A DNA stretch of 64,000 bases from the NCBI GenBank assembly GCA_973895155.1, contig OZ316896.1, positions 7,750,001 through 7,814,000 on the forward strand, in the 5' to 3' direction. The position numbers and the translations under genes are program-made. The notes beneath the pieces are model-generated. The model did not search any database. It was not told where the DNA came from and saw nothing but the letters and a program-made list of their open reading frames with translations. Source of the stretch: Marsupella aquatica (lineage: Eukaryota; Marchantiophyta). Positions 50,328-61,394 of this stretch are shown here, one piece after another. How positions within the stretch are numbered: position 1 is the first letter of the stretch; every line of letters starts with the position of its first letter.

Positions 50328-52710
50328 CTAAAAAGGTGTGTTGCGTCCCTTCTTCTTTGGGCGAGAACGAAGGGGTGGTACAGGTCTAGCATCATGAGAG
50401 CCCTCCTCCCTCTGGCTGCCCACAACCGTGGCAGCCACCTGCTCACCAGATGGCATGGGTTGGCCTGATGCCGGCCTAGACCCTAACCCACTAGATGCAC
50501 CGCTAGGGTGGTCAGGCAAGGTAGATGTCCAACCAACCCCCGACACGGCAGAGTGAAAGGATGCCTCAGCTCCTCCCGCAGACCTGCTAGAGTGATGGGA
50601 TGGTGCGCCGACAGATCTTGTGGGTGGCCCATGTCGTGCTGTACTCCCACCAGACTCACGAGATGGTGCGCGCCCTCTAGATCCACCATCCGGCACATCG
50701 CCACTACCTCGTCGGGAAGGGCCACCTGCACCAGATACTCCTACGCAATCGCCTCGTCCCATGCCATCACCTCTACTACCCCCTGAGTGCCTGGGCCCCG
50801 CACCCCGTGATGCTCTAGAGCGATGGGAGCCCACACCATCAGCAGCATGTGACCCACCCCTCCCTGCTGATGGGGCAACAGCACCAGATGGGGCAACAAT
50901 ACCTCGGACCTGAGGAGTAGGGGTGACTGTGGGCACCCTCCCCAACCCTGCCTCAGCATCCTGCTCAGAATCTGAGTCCAACTCCTCTGACCCAGACCCC
51001 TCCTCATCCTGTGCAATAGGGTTTAATTGCAGTTAGAATGAATGGTCCCGACCATAACTCTAACAAATTCATGACAACCTTAAACATTATATCAACCTAG
51101 GGTGAACACTTACCTCTCCCAACTCATCCTCAAGGTGGCGCTTTAGAGCGCGGGGTCCATCCGTCTTTGCCAAATTCCTCTCCAACGGCGCAATAGGGCG
51201 ACCATACTCCCGCTCCTGAAATTTAAAGATCCAAACCATAGAGGCCAGGTTAATATCAAATCTAGTATTAGCGTGCCCTACCCTAAACCAAGCCACCCTA
51301 CATAGCCCTAATGTAACCTTAAACCATAGTTCACCCTAACTTATACTCTACCCTAGTAAAAAATTAATGTTAAGTACGTTCATTCAAAAATTTAAATGTT
51401 ATGCCGAGGGGTCCGATGCAAAGTCCGATACATCCTGCATCGGACGTCTATCGGATGCGTAACAAGAAAAATGGCATGACACGGTGTCCAATGTTGCTTC
51501 CGATGCAAAACCTATCGGATGAGTATCGGAAAGAACAGGCCCGAGAGCAAAATTGAGTTTTGCAAAGGGTTTAAACAAAAGACATAAGGCACAAACAACT
51601 CATTCTTCGTGCGAGGAGTCAGGTGATCAGGGAGTCGAGGTGGGGAGGAGAGGGAGGGCACTTACAAACTCAGCCTTCAATCGATTGGAGTCGCCTTGCC
51701 CCATCCGGTGAGTGATGGTTGGCCTCCCCTGCACTCTCTCCAATGCTGCTATGATGTGCCTTGGTGGTTTGGGGAGTCTTGCTGCTTGAGCTGCCCATTG
51801 TTGCAGGTTCTGTTGAAGGGGGAGGATATCAACATTCTCCCCAGCCTTTTGCTTCTCCTCTGCCAGCCTAATTTCGTTGTCCCAATGTCTTCTTTTCAGC
51901 CAGGCACGGACTGAGAGTTCCTCCTCAAGCCAAGCCGCCCACTCATCCGGGGAAACATCGTCTGGACAATCCTCCTCCCTGATCACCTCTGCATCCACTG
52001 CCATATCTCCAAGGTACTTTCTGAATTTCTCTCGCTGATGATTGCGCATGTCTGAGAGTGATGCTGAAATTCATTTGTTTAGGAACCTGTCATCAATGTA
52101 GGCCCCGTTCCTGAACCGTTCCTTCACCTGCTCTCTAATTCTCAATCTCTCTTCCTCCTTCTTCTTGCCCCAGTAATCCAATGGCCCCAAATTGGCCCTC
52201 AGCACCTGCTTGAATTGGCTTTAGATGGTAGCTCTTAGGCAATGGACCACCACCCGAATTGAGAGCTAGCTCAGGCCTGAGAGCTCTCTCTGCCTCCTTT
52301 CGCCTATGCTCCTCCAATCGCACCTTCTCAATTGCCCTAGCTTCTTTTCGAAGCTTTTTCTCTCATTTTCTTGGAGACAGTGTCTCCTCTGCATCCCCCT
52401 TGCCTCTCTTTGCCTCTTTCTTCCTCTTCTTTGCCTCCTTCTCACTTGCAATGCTTGCAGCAGTAGTCTTCTCTGCCTCACGCCGAGAGGCATCAATCAG
52501 CGTTTGGAGGAGTGGGGCTACTCTCTCTGCATCCTCCACACTCAGCCCTGCCTTGGCCACAAAAATGTCCCTCATAACTTCATTGTATGGCTGGGACGGT
52601 CCCCCTTGCTCTCCACCACCACCTGATCCCCCTTCGTCTCCCCCACCACCTGATCCCCCGCCCCCTCCATCTCTCCTCCTCCTTCAAGCTCTCCTCCTTG
52701 ATCCAGCTTC
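50328..52710 (-). pseudogene. CACTA-2 accessory gene (ORF1), three exons, broken
   Basis: On the minus strand exon 1 runs from about 52710 to 51666 (donor GTAAGT), exon 2 is 51215-51114 (acceptor TTTCAG, donor GTAAGT), and exon 3 is 51008-50328, ending TPF. Exon 1 contains a Gly/Ser/Glu-rich start, the segment MRDIFVAKAGLSVEDAERVA, a basic Lys/Arg/Glu helix, and, in another frame, FRNGAYIDDRFLNK and THRMGQGDSNRLKAEFVS. It has stops near 52363, 52135 and 52067 and one frame change. Exon 3 is Gly/Ser/Arg-rich with a basic KKKGRNTPF end. The match to CACTA-1 ORF1 covers exon structure, motifs and terminus. Its place suggests the TNPA-like DNA-binding partner; binding is inferred. Confidence 0.75.
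51413..51530. repeat. TCCGATA-type cluster in intron 1 of CACTA-2 ORF1
   Basis: GTCCGATGC, TATCGGATG and related motifs lie inside the first intron of the accessory gene, the same place as the cluster in CACTA-1. Confidence 0.6.
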
Positions 52711-52802
52711 AAAAAATTTGAAAAACACCAAGTGCGAAACGGGGCCCGACGCGCGGGTCTTCGTACCTACATCGGTTCTTTTTTCCAAAACAAAACCTGC
52801 TG

Positions 52803-52972
52803 CTTCCGATTCTTTCTGTTTCGGACTTTGCGAAACCAAAGGTATCGGACACGCAATCGGACTTTCCGAAACTATCTGCTTCGGACCCCTCGTCCTTTTC
52901 TTGTGGCCGTGTATTTACCAAGTGTGGCCCGTTTCCTATTGCATCAGACCCCTCATGAAGTTATATCGGATA
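52803..52972. repeat. TCGGAC-type cluster upstream of CACTA-2 ORF1
   Basis: TTCGGAC, TATCGGACAC, ATCGGACTTTCCG and similar motifs lie directly upstream of the accessory gene, matching the CACTA-1 layout. Confidence 0.6.
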
Positions 52973-53329
52973 CCTCTTGGCTTTCCCAAAGGGGGTCCAA
53001 TATAATGTTTTGAATTTGGGTTGGGTATGGGATTGGAGGGTTTAGAGTATAAGTTAGGATATTTAGGTTTTGTATGGGGTAAGGGCACATGGTTGGAGTT
53101 ATTATTTGCTTTCATATTTGAATCCGCGTTTTGTAGGGCTCTACATATGTGAACGGGACAGTGAACGTGTCATGCATGTAGAGGGACCTCTTGCAAGTTT
53201 CTTTGTTGCGGAGAACAAATTTTGGGGTTTGTACCGGACTTCATAATTTTTTTGATAAGCTATGGTCTTGCATGCTTAATATATTGGGCTCTAATTAATG
53301 ATGCAATTGTGTATAGAGTCTTGGTGTTT

Positions 53330-53965
53330 TAGGGGTGGTTACGTTGTGGTGATGGGAACTCAATACTATGATATGTAATATAGGATCAAGAAAATACTAC
53401 AAGAAGTTTTTGTATGAACCATTTTCGGGTGAAAGCCTTTTGTTTCATTTCTTTATAGGGGATTATGGGTGTACGTAGAGGTTCTATTAGTATAACATTC
53501 TACCTTTTGTTAGGATAATATTAAACCCCTTCATTAGGCTAATCTTTGTGTTTGGATTTGATGTGTAGTACCTTGCTTTTGGAGGGGTGGTTAACTTTTT
53601 TTGAGGGGGTAGGGAGGTTTCGATTTTGGACAATGCACTATGCATGAAACTGTGCATCCAGGAGGTATGATGTCCTCTTGCAAGTTCCTTGCAAGTTTAG
53701 GGATGGTTGTGGTGATGGGAACTCAATACTGTGATATATGATAGACAAAATACTACAAGAAGTTTTTGTACGAACCATTTCTTGGTGAAAGCTATTTGGA
53801 TCATTTCTTTGGAGGGGTTTATGGGCTTAGGGTTATGGGGTTTTACTAGGATAAGGTTACACCTTTTCTTAGGATAAGGTTCAACCTCCATATATTAGCT
53901 AGGCTAATGGTTGTGTTGGATTTGATGCAGAGTACCTTGCGTTTGGAGGGGTGGTTCAATGTTTG
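53330..53965 (+). repeat. Direct tandem duplication upstream of the SET gene
   Basis: About 53330-53610 and 53695-53965 are direct repeats with many differences. Both include GATGGGAACTCAATACT and AATACTACAAGAAGTTTTTG, and both end in TACCTTGC...TTTGGAGGGGTGG. The second copy runs into the SET ORF; in the first copy the matching place reads TGTAG instead of TGCAG. Confidence 0.7.
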
Positions 53966-54758
53966 TGAGGTCTCTCGGCCCGAGGTTGTGACTACTAGAG
54001 TCCTACGTACACGACCACGATCTGGTAGACGTAGACGGCAGTATGGACCACTGGACCAGGTAGACAGACGAGAGGAGGTGTTAGGTACTAGTGATCGACC
54101 AGCCGGTAACGTAGATTATATTTGCATTGAGGGCAAGTTTGGACTATCCTATCTCACTGGTAGGGCTGCCAAAGTTTTGAAGGACTTTTCTCCAAGTCTC
54201 TTCAAATTTCCAGATTTTATTCCTACAGATGAACCAATTCAAATATGGGGTCGCCCTTGGATAGTGAAGGCATCCTCTATTGGTCCTGATATAGGATATG
54301 GTCTTTTTTCTTTGGAGGATATTGTGGTCCCTCCAAAGCCATGGAGACGTGGTTATGATGGAGAGCACCTCTTTCCTTACATTGGGGCTGTATATAACTC
54401 CAAGAGTTGGAATATTTTGTTGCGTCAACACCCAAGTTGGGGGGTGTATGCATTGAGGATGGACTCAGACCCGGATGAGGTCTTCACTAGGCCGTGGCAT
54501 TGCCGGATGATTGATGGTGACCCTATTCGGAACGGTAATTTAGCAGGGTACATCAATAGTACCACAGGTAGAGATAGAGGTTTGGAGGCTAATGTAGAGT
54601 GGATTCAAATGTTTGGTCCACCTAGACATCCATATTTTGTGAAACATATGGACGACCATATCATGACAGTAGCTGTTAGGACCATTAGAGCTGGTGAGGA
54701 GTTATTGTGTGAGTATGAGTGGGATGCACCAAAATTGTCCTTGCGTTGTCGTCCATGA
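53907..54758 (+). CDS. SET-domain protein inside CACTA-2
   Basis: An intact ORF of 283 codons. The C-terminal 165 residues fit a SET domain: IGYGLFSLEDI (near 126) matches the GxGLFxxxDI start; HLFPYIGAVYNS follows; GNLAGYINSTTG (near 209) stands where SET proteins have GNxxRFINHS; ANVEW follows; IRAGEELLCEYEW (near 262) matches the final GEELxxxY. No Cys-rich pre-SET or post-SET is visible. SET proteins transfer methyl groups from S-adenosylmethionine to lysines. NHS is changed to NST, so activity is uncertain. The N-terminal part is Arg-rich. A splice acceptor (GATGCAG|AG at 53930) may join it to an upstream exon; otherwise ATG 53907 is the start. It lies between the divergent accessory gene and the transposase. 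Confidence 0.75.
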   Translation: MVVLDLMQSTLRLEGWFNVCEVSRPEVVTTRVLRTRPRSGRRRRQYGPLDQVDRREEVLGTSDRPAGNVDYICIEGKFGLSYLTGRAAKVLKDFSPSLFKFPDFIPTDEPIQIWGRPWIVKASSIGPDIGYGLFSLEDIVVPPKPWRRGYDGEHLFPYIGAVYNSKSWNILLRQHPSWGVYALRMDSDPDEVFTRPWHCRMIDGDPIRNGNLAGYINSTTGRDRGLEANVEWIQMFGPPRHPYFVKHMDDHIMTVAVRTIRAGEELLCEYEWDAPKLSLRCRP

Positions 54759-56677
54759 TAGTTTCTTGGACTTACATATTTTATATATATATGTCAGTTT
54801 ATTTTACATGTTTATATGAGAATGATGTTGTTCAACAGTGCATGTGTTGATGAGATTAATTAATTGATGTTGTATGATAGAATCAATATGTAACGCCTGA
54901 TATTGGGGTAATATCACGAGCTATGCAACAACACCTTGTTGAGGCCATGGTGGCCAACCGTGGGCATGAACCGCAAAGGCAAGAGGATGGGGTACGACAT
55001 GATGGTGATGATCCTATCCAAGACCATCTTGATGAGGAGAGGGCCATGGATGAGCTCATGGACCAATTCTATGATGATCACGATGACATTGGTTTGGAGG
55101 ACACTGGTTCAACCCATGAAAGGACTAGTCATCCACATCCTTCTAGGGGGTCCCAAGACAAGCAATGGGAGGAGGCACAACGTCATGCCCGTACTCGCAT
55201 ATTCGAGGGGAGTAGGTTATCTCGGCTCTCATCAATAATGTTGTTGCTCAACTTGCAGCAAAGACATGGGGCAAGCAATCTACTTTTGGATGATGTTTTC
55301 CGTACCTTGCATGATCGTATTTTGCCAGTAGGCAATGCATTGCCAGCCTCTTGGAAAGAGGCTAAACAGGTGTTGAGGTCCATTGGCCTGAAGTATGAGG
55401 TGATACATGCATGTGTGGATGATTGCATTCTTTTTAGGGGTGAGCATGAAAATGCCACTACATGTCCTAAATGTCAGAAGCCACGGTACCGTGATGACAT
55501 GTTGACGGGGAAGGTACCGCAAAAGGTTATGAGGTACTTTCCTCTTATCCCTCGATTGCGACATCAATTCCGATGTGCAGAGTTGGCTGAGATGATGGTA
55601 TGGCACTCACAAAATTGTCCTGATATGGTTGTACCCTCTAGTGCCATGCGGATGATGGTTGACTCTCCTGCCAATCGATTTGTAGAGGATAGATGGGGAG
55701 AGTTCAAAATTGACCCACGACATGTTCGACTAGGCTTGGCAGCAGACGGTATCAGCCCTTTTGCATTGACAGGAAAAGCCAAACCATATTCGGTGTGGCC
55801 AGTAGTGTTGACAAACTACAACATCCCTCCTTGGATGGCCATGAAGAAAGGTCACCTACTACTCTCCATGATTATTCCGGGTCCTAAGCAAGTTAAAAAG
55901 ATTGATGTGTACTTGCAGTCATTGATTGATGAGTTGATACAACTGTGGAGAGGAGTGGATTGTTATGATGGATGTCACAACACAAGAGGTTTATCCCGCG
56001 TATTTACTCTAAAGGCCATCCTTATGTGGACCATGCATGATTTACCAGGTATGGTAAACCCTTATTTCCTCTAGTACCTAAACCTTGTATTTAATTGCAA
56101 TTATGCAGATTTTTGCCTTGATGAACCTTATTTTATTAATGTGTTTTCTATGCACTGGGCAGGGTTTGGATATGTTTCTGGATTGCAATCATCAGGCTAT
56201 CGAGCTTGCTCTACATGTGGACCCGATTTGGAGGGGGTGGCCAGGCCCAAGTCAAGTACTCTGCAAAAAATTGTTTACATTGGTCATACTAAATATCTTC
56301 CACCAGACCATCCTTGGAGGAGTGATCCATTCCTTTATGATACTGATGAGGGCCAACCTGATATTCGTCCTCAACCTCAGCGGAAGGATCCAGCATATTG
56401 GAGAGAGGTATGGGGGAGAGTTCAGGATCCGAGTGATCCATTACCATTATTCAGATGTGGCATGACCCGTTTGTCTGCATTGTCACAATTGCCATATTGG
56501 TCAGATATGCCCATTAATCACTTGTTAGACCCTATGCACATTGAGGGGAATGTGGGAAAATCATTGATTCGCCATCTATATGGGGAGAAAAATAACAATT
56601 GGAGAGAAAGTTGTGAGGAGATGGGGATGCATGGTCTTTTGGGTTTTTGGCCATCTTTGGACCCCCCTGGTGCTCCC

Positions 56678-59065
56678 TGTCACGCGATTGACATGGGTCT
56701 TAACACCAAAAACGTCACTATGGGTGCCAAAACCATCTCCTTGTACCTGAGGATCACGAAGGGATGTTGTGAATGCCGGTAAACACCAGTTTATGCCCTT
56801 AACACCAGACTATCATAGCAAGACTCTATCACACATCACCCAAGCTCAATCCCAAGGAACCGAGGTTGGGGATCAGATCAGAGCTCATGATAGTTCTGGT
56901 GAGAAGGGGTCTTCATATCGGGCCCGTACACACAGGGCCTAGCGCTACGGTGCGCATAGGTCTATACATATGCTTACTGTCATAGGTATGTTTCTATTCC
57001 GCCGCCGGAATGTACCCATAAACCAGTGACTCCTGACTGATTCCCGGCTTAGGGACTTCTAAGCCATTGCCCCACCACTCTGCCATTCCACTCTCAACAA
57101 TCAGAGCTATGACAGTCCTCACCCAGCCCGCTTCAATGCACCCGGTACACCTCTCAGTGGCGCTGCTAGTTCCATCATACACTCAGATTGCCTCACACAC
57201 ACACACATCCATGAGAGAAATGAGGCCTGAGAGGAAAACTCAATTAGATTCAAAGATGTGCACAATAGTTCACTGAGAACACTTGATCCGAACACTAGGG
57301 CCGAAGGCTGTCTCCTCCAGATTGTGACGTGCTTGCCCTGCAAGCCCCGTGCTTGCCATGCAAGCTCAATCCTGAACTCAACCTCCTTCACTGCACTTCA
57401 TTCTTGGGGGCACATACAGATCTCACACCTCCAATTCAGAACGTCAAGTTACGCATGCATAGTTGACTCGACTTCAAAGCTGGTACCAGGCCTAACGGCG
57501 ATCTACCCCAGACTGCAATGAGGCCCGGCCTCACGCTTGCCCTGCAAGCTCAGCTTTGGCCATAGATCCCTTAGTGCTCTCCACCAGACAAAGGCCGGGA
57601 CTCCCCATGGGTCACGTAGCCTTGCCAGACTGAACTGTAAATGCTCCTCCTGCTGCCCCTTAATCAGTACCTCAGCCTCCCTAATGTGCCCACCGCAAAT
57701 CGAATTGAAATCCTCCCCACAGTTTACAATCACCAATACATCACCTATCACCAAGGCTCTGTATCGGGGGAAAAGAACCCAGTTGTGCTGCCCGCTAGAA
57801 AGAGCCACAATCCAGCTCGCAAACCTAGCAACCCGTTGCTGTGAAGCTTGGCTGATTACTCCCTGAGTATAGCACAACCAAGCTCTCCCCAACACGCAGC
57901 GTCCAAGTCCAGCCTTGCTTGCACAGAGCTCCTCCCCGCTACTCAGTCTAAGTGAGATCACACAACTGAAGTCCCCCCCTCTGCCTCTACCGGAGGGATG
58001 CTCTATATACTCTCTCATTGAGCCCAAATGGGTGGATGCTACGCTGTTGGAGCCCCATCCCAGCCCTAATAGAGCCGCCACTATCTCTAACTACTGAACC
58101 CTAACTCGCAACTTTATTTCTATCTCGAATTGGCTATGTACTTCGGATTCGGCCCTCCTCCATAGTTTTTGCGAGCTTGCGCCTCCTCTCCCGATTTCTC
58201 TATTTAACCATTTTCTGCGTGGATAGCAGCGTTGGAAGCGGCTTGAGCTCCTCTTTCCAACGAGGTCAATTATAGCCGATTTGGTCAAATACACAGAGAG
58301 TTATGCCCCCGTAACCGAGAGGGGGTACTCACTGTTGCGCTAACCCGAGTTACATAGCTAACCCGAGTTCGGCTAACCTAGCTATCCTATCTAACCCGAG
58401 TAGAGCTAACCCGTGGTCTCGGGTTAGGCCGTCACCCGCTATCCGCTATCCGCTATCCGCTATCCTAGCCTAAGCTGAGCCCGAACCCGAGCTTACCTAT
58501 GCTAACCTGACCCCGAGTTAAGTCTAACCCGGGATCAATCTAATCCGAACCCGGGTTAAGCCTAAGCTGAAGCCGTGCTTACCTAAGCTAAGCTGAAGCC
58601 GTGCTTACCTGAGCTAAGCTGAAGCCGTGCTGACCTAAGCTAAGCTGAAGCCGTGCTGACCTGAGCTAAGCTGAAGCCGTGCTCACATAAGCTAAGCCGT
58701 GGTCGAGCTTGGGTTAACCCGAAACTGAAGCCGAATCCGCTAATTCCGGCCACAAGTTAACCCGTCACACTAATCAGGCCGTATCTTTCTTAATACACCT
58801 CCGTTTCCCGAGTGTTTTATATCGATTTTACTCGCCTTGACCAGATCTTTCCAATGCTCTTTACAGATCCGGATTTGGTGACATATTGAAAGAGATATGG
58901 TCGCCGACCACCTGCGACATAGCTTTTATTTCCCTACTCTTAACGCCATGATTGCCCTTATTCTTGCCATCTTGCTAATTGTTATGCAATATCAATAGCT
59001 ACTCCTTGCATACAGCAACCTACTTAATCAGATTACAAAATAAGGACCATGTCATTGGCGTCACA
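56678..59065. mobile_element. 2,388-bp insertion with 25-bp inverted ends and CTCCC target duplication
   Basis: The ends are TGTCACGCGATTGACATGG at the left and, as reverse complement, TGTGACGCCAATGACATGG at the right; over 25 bases they agree at 20. CTCCC lies at 56673-56677 and 59066-59070. The insertion sits in the TNP2 exon and its removal keeps the frame. It has no recognisable protein. TG...CA ends and a 5-bp duplication suit a solo LTR; the long terminal inverted repeat would suit a non-autonomous DNA element. I cannot decide. Confidence 0.85.
58435..58740. repeat. Minisatellites inside the 2.4-kb insertion
   Basis: Four CGCTATC units (58435-58464) are followed by AACCCGAG-rich sequence and by about four units of a 26-bp repeat containing CTAAGCTGAAGCCGTG (about 58570-58690). 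Confidence 0.8.
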
Positions 59066-60717
59066 CTCCCCCTAGCATCCATCCTCCTTGGGTTTTGACA
59101 ATGGCAGAGCGCATTGAGTTTCGCAGACGTATTGGGTTGATGAGGTTTCCCACAGGTTATGGTACCAATCTTAGGAAGGCATTTGGGGGGGAGGATTCTC
59201 CAAAATGGCCATCTTTCTTGAAGACACATGATTATCATCGGTTGCTTGAACATGTTCTTCCAGTTGCTATTATTGGATTGGGTAGTGAGGAACTTCGTGA
59301 TGCCCTTTGGTCATTGGGTAAGCTCTTAAGATGGGTATGTCAAAAGGAGGTACAGGAGGATGACATTGCTGCTATGGAGATATTTGGAGTAGAGGTTGTC
59401 TGCAAGTTGGAGAAGGCACTCCCTCCCTCATTCTTTGATGGTCAGGTTCATTTCCTCATACATTTAGTGCGCGAGGTTGCAATTGCAGGCCTAGTACATT
59501 GTCGATGGATGTATTGGGTAGAGCGTTATATGGGGGTGATGAAGTCATATGTCTTTAATCGTGCTAGGGTGGAAGGTAGCATTGCGGAGCGTCATCTTGG
59601 AGCAGAGAGTATGTTTTACTGTACAAACATAGTTGCCACACTAGATCCTAGTGCTCCTAGGGGATGGATAGATGAGGCGGCACGAGAGGCTGACTACGAG
59701 GATGATAGACTCACTGGGGCATCTGGAGAGCGTCTCATAGGCTCAGCAGAGCGTTTACAGCTCACAACATTTATGTTGTATAACTCACCCGAGGTTGTCG
59801 GGGAGTGGACAACATTTAATGAGGAGGAGAAGCAAAACAGTCGACGCCCATAGTTATTTCCCAAGTTTTACCCATACATGAAGGAGAAGTTGTTAGAAGT
59901 GGATGCCCTGGTGGGTACCGGGGAGAGTGTATTACACTACCCAAACGTGACAGATAAACTTCGTACCTTGATTCATGGTCCACTACTTATAGTCACGACT
60001 CGGACTGCCATGTGGTCAAAGGGGAGACATTTTCGTGTGGAACGACTTGATGAGAAGAGGGCAGCTACACAGGATTGTGGGGTGATGGGTTGGTTCACCC
60101 AAGATTCCCAGAGTAGCATGTCAGACATGAATCCCATTCGCTCCACCGTGGCCCATTATGGGAAGATTGAGGAGATCCTAACAGTGAAATACCATGCACA
60201 TACTACTTTGGAGGAAGTGGTATTCAAGTGCAAATGGTTCAAGATGAATCTTGTAGGCCACAATCGTACTTGTGAAGATGATGCATGCGGTTTTACTCGT
60301 TTGAAGACATCTGCAAATAGTGTCATCAGTTCCAACTGGAGGTCCTCAGATCCCTTTGCCTTCCCACATCACCTTGAGCAATGCTTTTACCTACCCTATC
60401 CCAATGACCCCGAGTGGTCCATTGTTATGCCGTATATTCCCAGATCACGGTCCATAGTCCAAGAGAGACCCAACGTAGTTGTAGTGGAAGATAGAGACAT
60501 ACCCCCCACGAGTTAGTATAAATTGTAGACCCCACCATCTTCATGTATATTTTTACCGGCACTATCTTTTTATCGGCATTCTATGATTTTTCTAATTGTC
60601 CACAATTTCATGCAGTATACATATCTATTGCTTAAAGTATGCCCCATATCTGAATCCATTAATTCCATGCAACCTATACATTGTAAAACACTAAAGTCCC
60701 ATATGTCCCATTCAAAT

Positions 60718-61245
60718 ACCATCGGAAACATATCGGACACACATCAGTACTGCCAAAGCAAAAAACCCCTTCCCATCCTCAAAGTATCGGATTTTCCGAT
60801 ACTATAAAAATCGGAAGCCACTATCTGATACTCCACAGATCGGACGCTTAAGCCCGCAGCCGAGGAGGGGTCCGATAGAAATTTCAACGGATAGTAACCG
60901 ATCCCTCAGCCTTTGCAAATGATTTCCGTTGTAAATAGTATCGCAAACATATGTCCGATACATTTTGTATCGGTAAATGTTCGAAACCAAACCTATCGGA
61001 ATTAGCTTTCGATACTATTATTATCGAACGTCTGAAAAACATGTCGGCTCTCAATTTGCGATACAGGATGTTTCGGACATTGTCCGATATGATGGGTATT
61101 GGATAAAGTTTTTGATACAAAACATATCGGATAATAATGTCCGATTTGGGTAGTATCGGAAGTTCCATAGCTGGGAGTATCGGAAGTTTTCCGTTGTGTT
61201 TAGTATCGCAGCGCGTTGAGAAACGCGTGTTTTTAGTATCGGAAA
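60718..61245. repeat. CACTA-2 right subterminal repeats
   Basis: The same TATCGGA/TCCGATA motif family is dense from 60718 to 61245, with occasional TATCGCA variants. Confidence 0.75.
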
Positions 61246-61394
61246 AATGCCTAAAATGTACTAGTTCAGCCAAACCAGCACATGATTAAATCATCAGATG
61301 AACAACAGAGCATTGAAGTATCTAAATGGGTCACTACATTTAATGAAGATCATTCACCGTCATGATCCTGTCCGATTCACTGGTCATTGGGATG

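Larger units (their letters stand above)
54923..60516 (+). pseudogene. CACTA-2 transposase (TNP2, DUF4218, DUF4216), interrupted
   Basis: Exon 1 is 54923-56048 and exon 2 starts at 56163 (donor GTATGG, acceptor GGGCAG; phases match). Exon 1 has the Transposase_21 segments KYEVIHACVDDCILFRGEHE, CPKCQKPRY, AADGISPF, and LLSMIIPGPKQVKKIDVYLQ. Exon 2 has YRACSTCGPDL and DPMHIEGNVGKSLI. At 56678-59065 a 2,388-bp element is inserted; dropping it and one CTCCC copy keeps the frame. The gene then continues with DUF4218 (KTHDYHRLLEHVLPVAI, MKSYVFNRARVEGSIAE). A TAG at 59851-59853 follows, then DUF4216 (HYGKIEEILTVKY, VFKCKWF, LEQCFYLPYP) in the same frame to 60516. The product would cut and paste the element; insertion and stop inactivate it. 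Confidence 0.93.
49500..61262 (+). mobile_element. CACTA-2: En/Spm-type transposon with a SET-domain gene
   Basis: The element includes a minus-strand accessory gene homologous to CACTA-1 ORF1, a plus-strand SET-domain gene, and a plus-strand TNP2/DUF4218/DUF4216 transposase gene. Subterminal TCCGATA/TATCGGA repeats lie at both ends (49505-49996, 60718-61245). I could not fix the exact termini: no clean CACTA...TAGTG pair is visible, and the outermost similar sequences are near 49555 and 61240 in opposite orientation (GATGCTA...CAACGC and GATACTA...CAACGC). Stops in the accessory gene and transposase, plus the 2.4-kb insertion, show that it is inactive. Confidence 0.88.

Noticed and set aside
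57503-58081. Minus-strand ORF of 192 codons in the 2.4-kb insertion
   Set aside because: No domain and low-complexity flanks; similar open frames occur on the other strand, so probably chance in GC-rich sequence.
49500-61262. A clean CACTA...TAGTG terminus pair for CACTA-2
   Set aside because: CACTACA at about 61332 has the wrong orientation for a right end, and no partner was found on the left; ends are left approximate.
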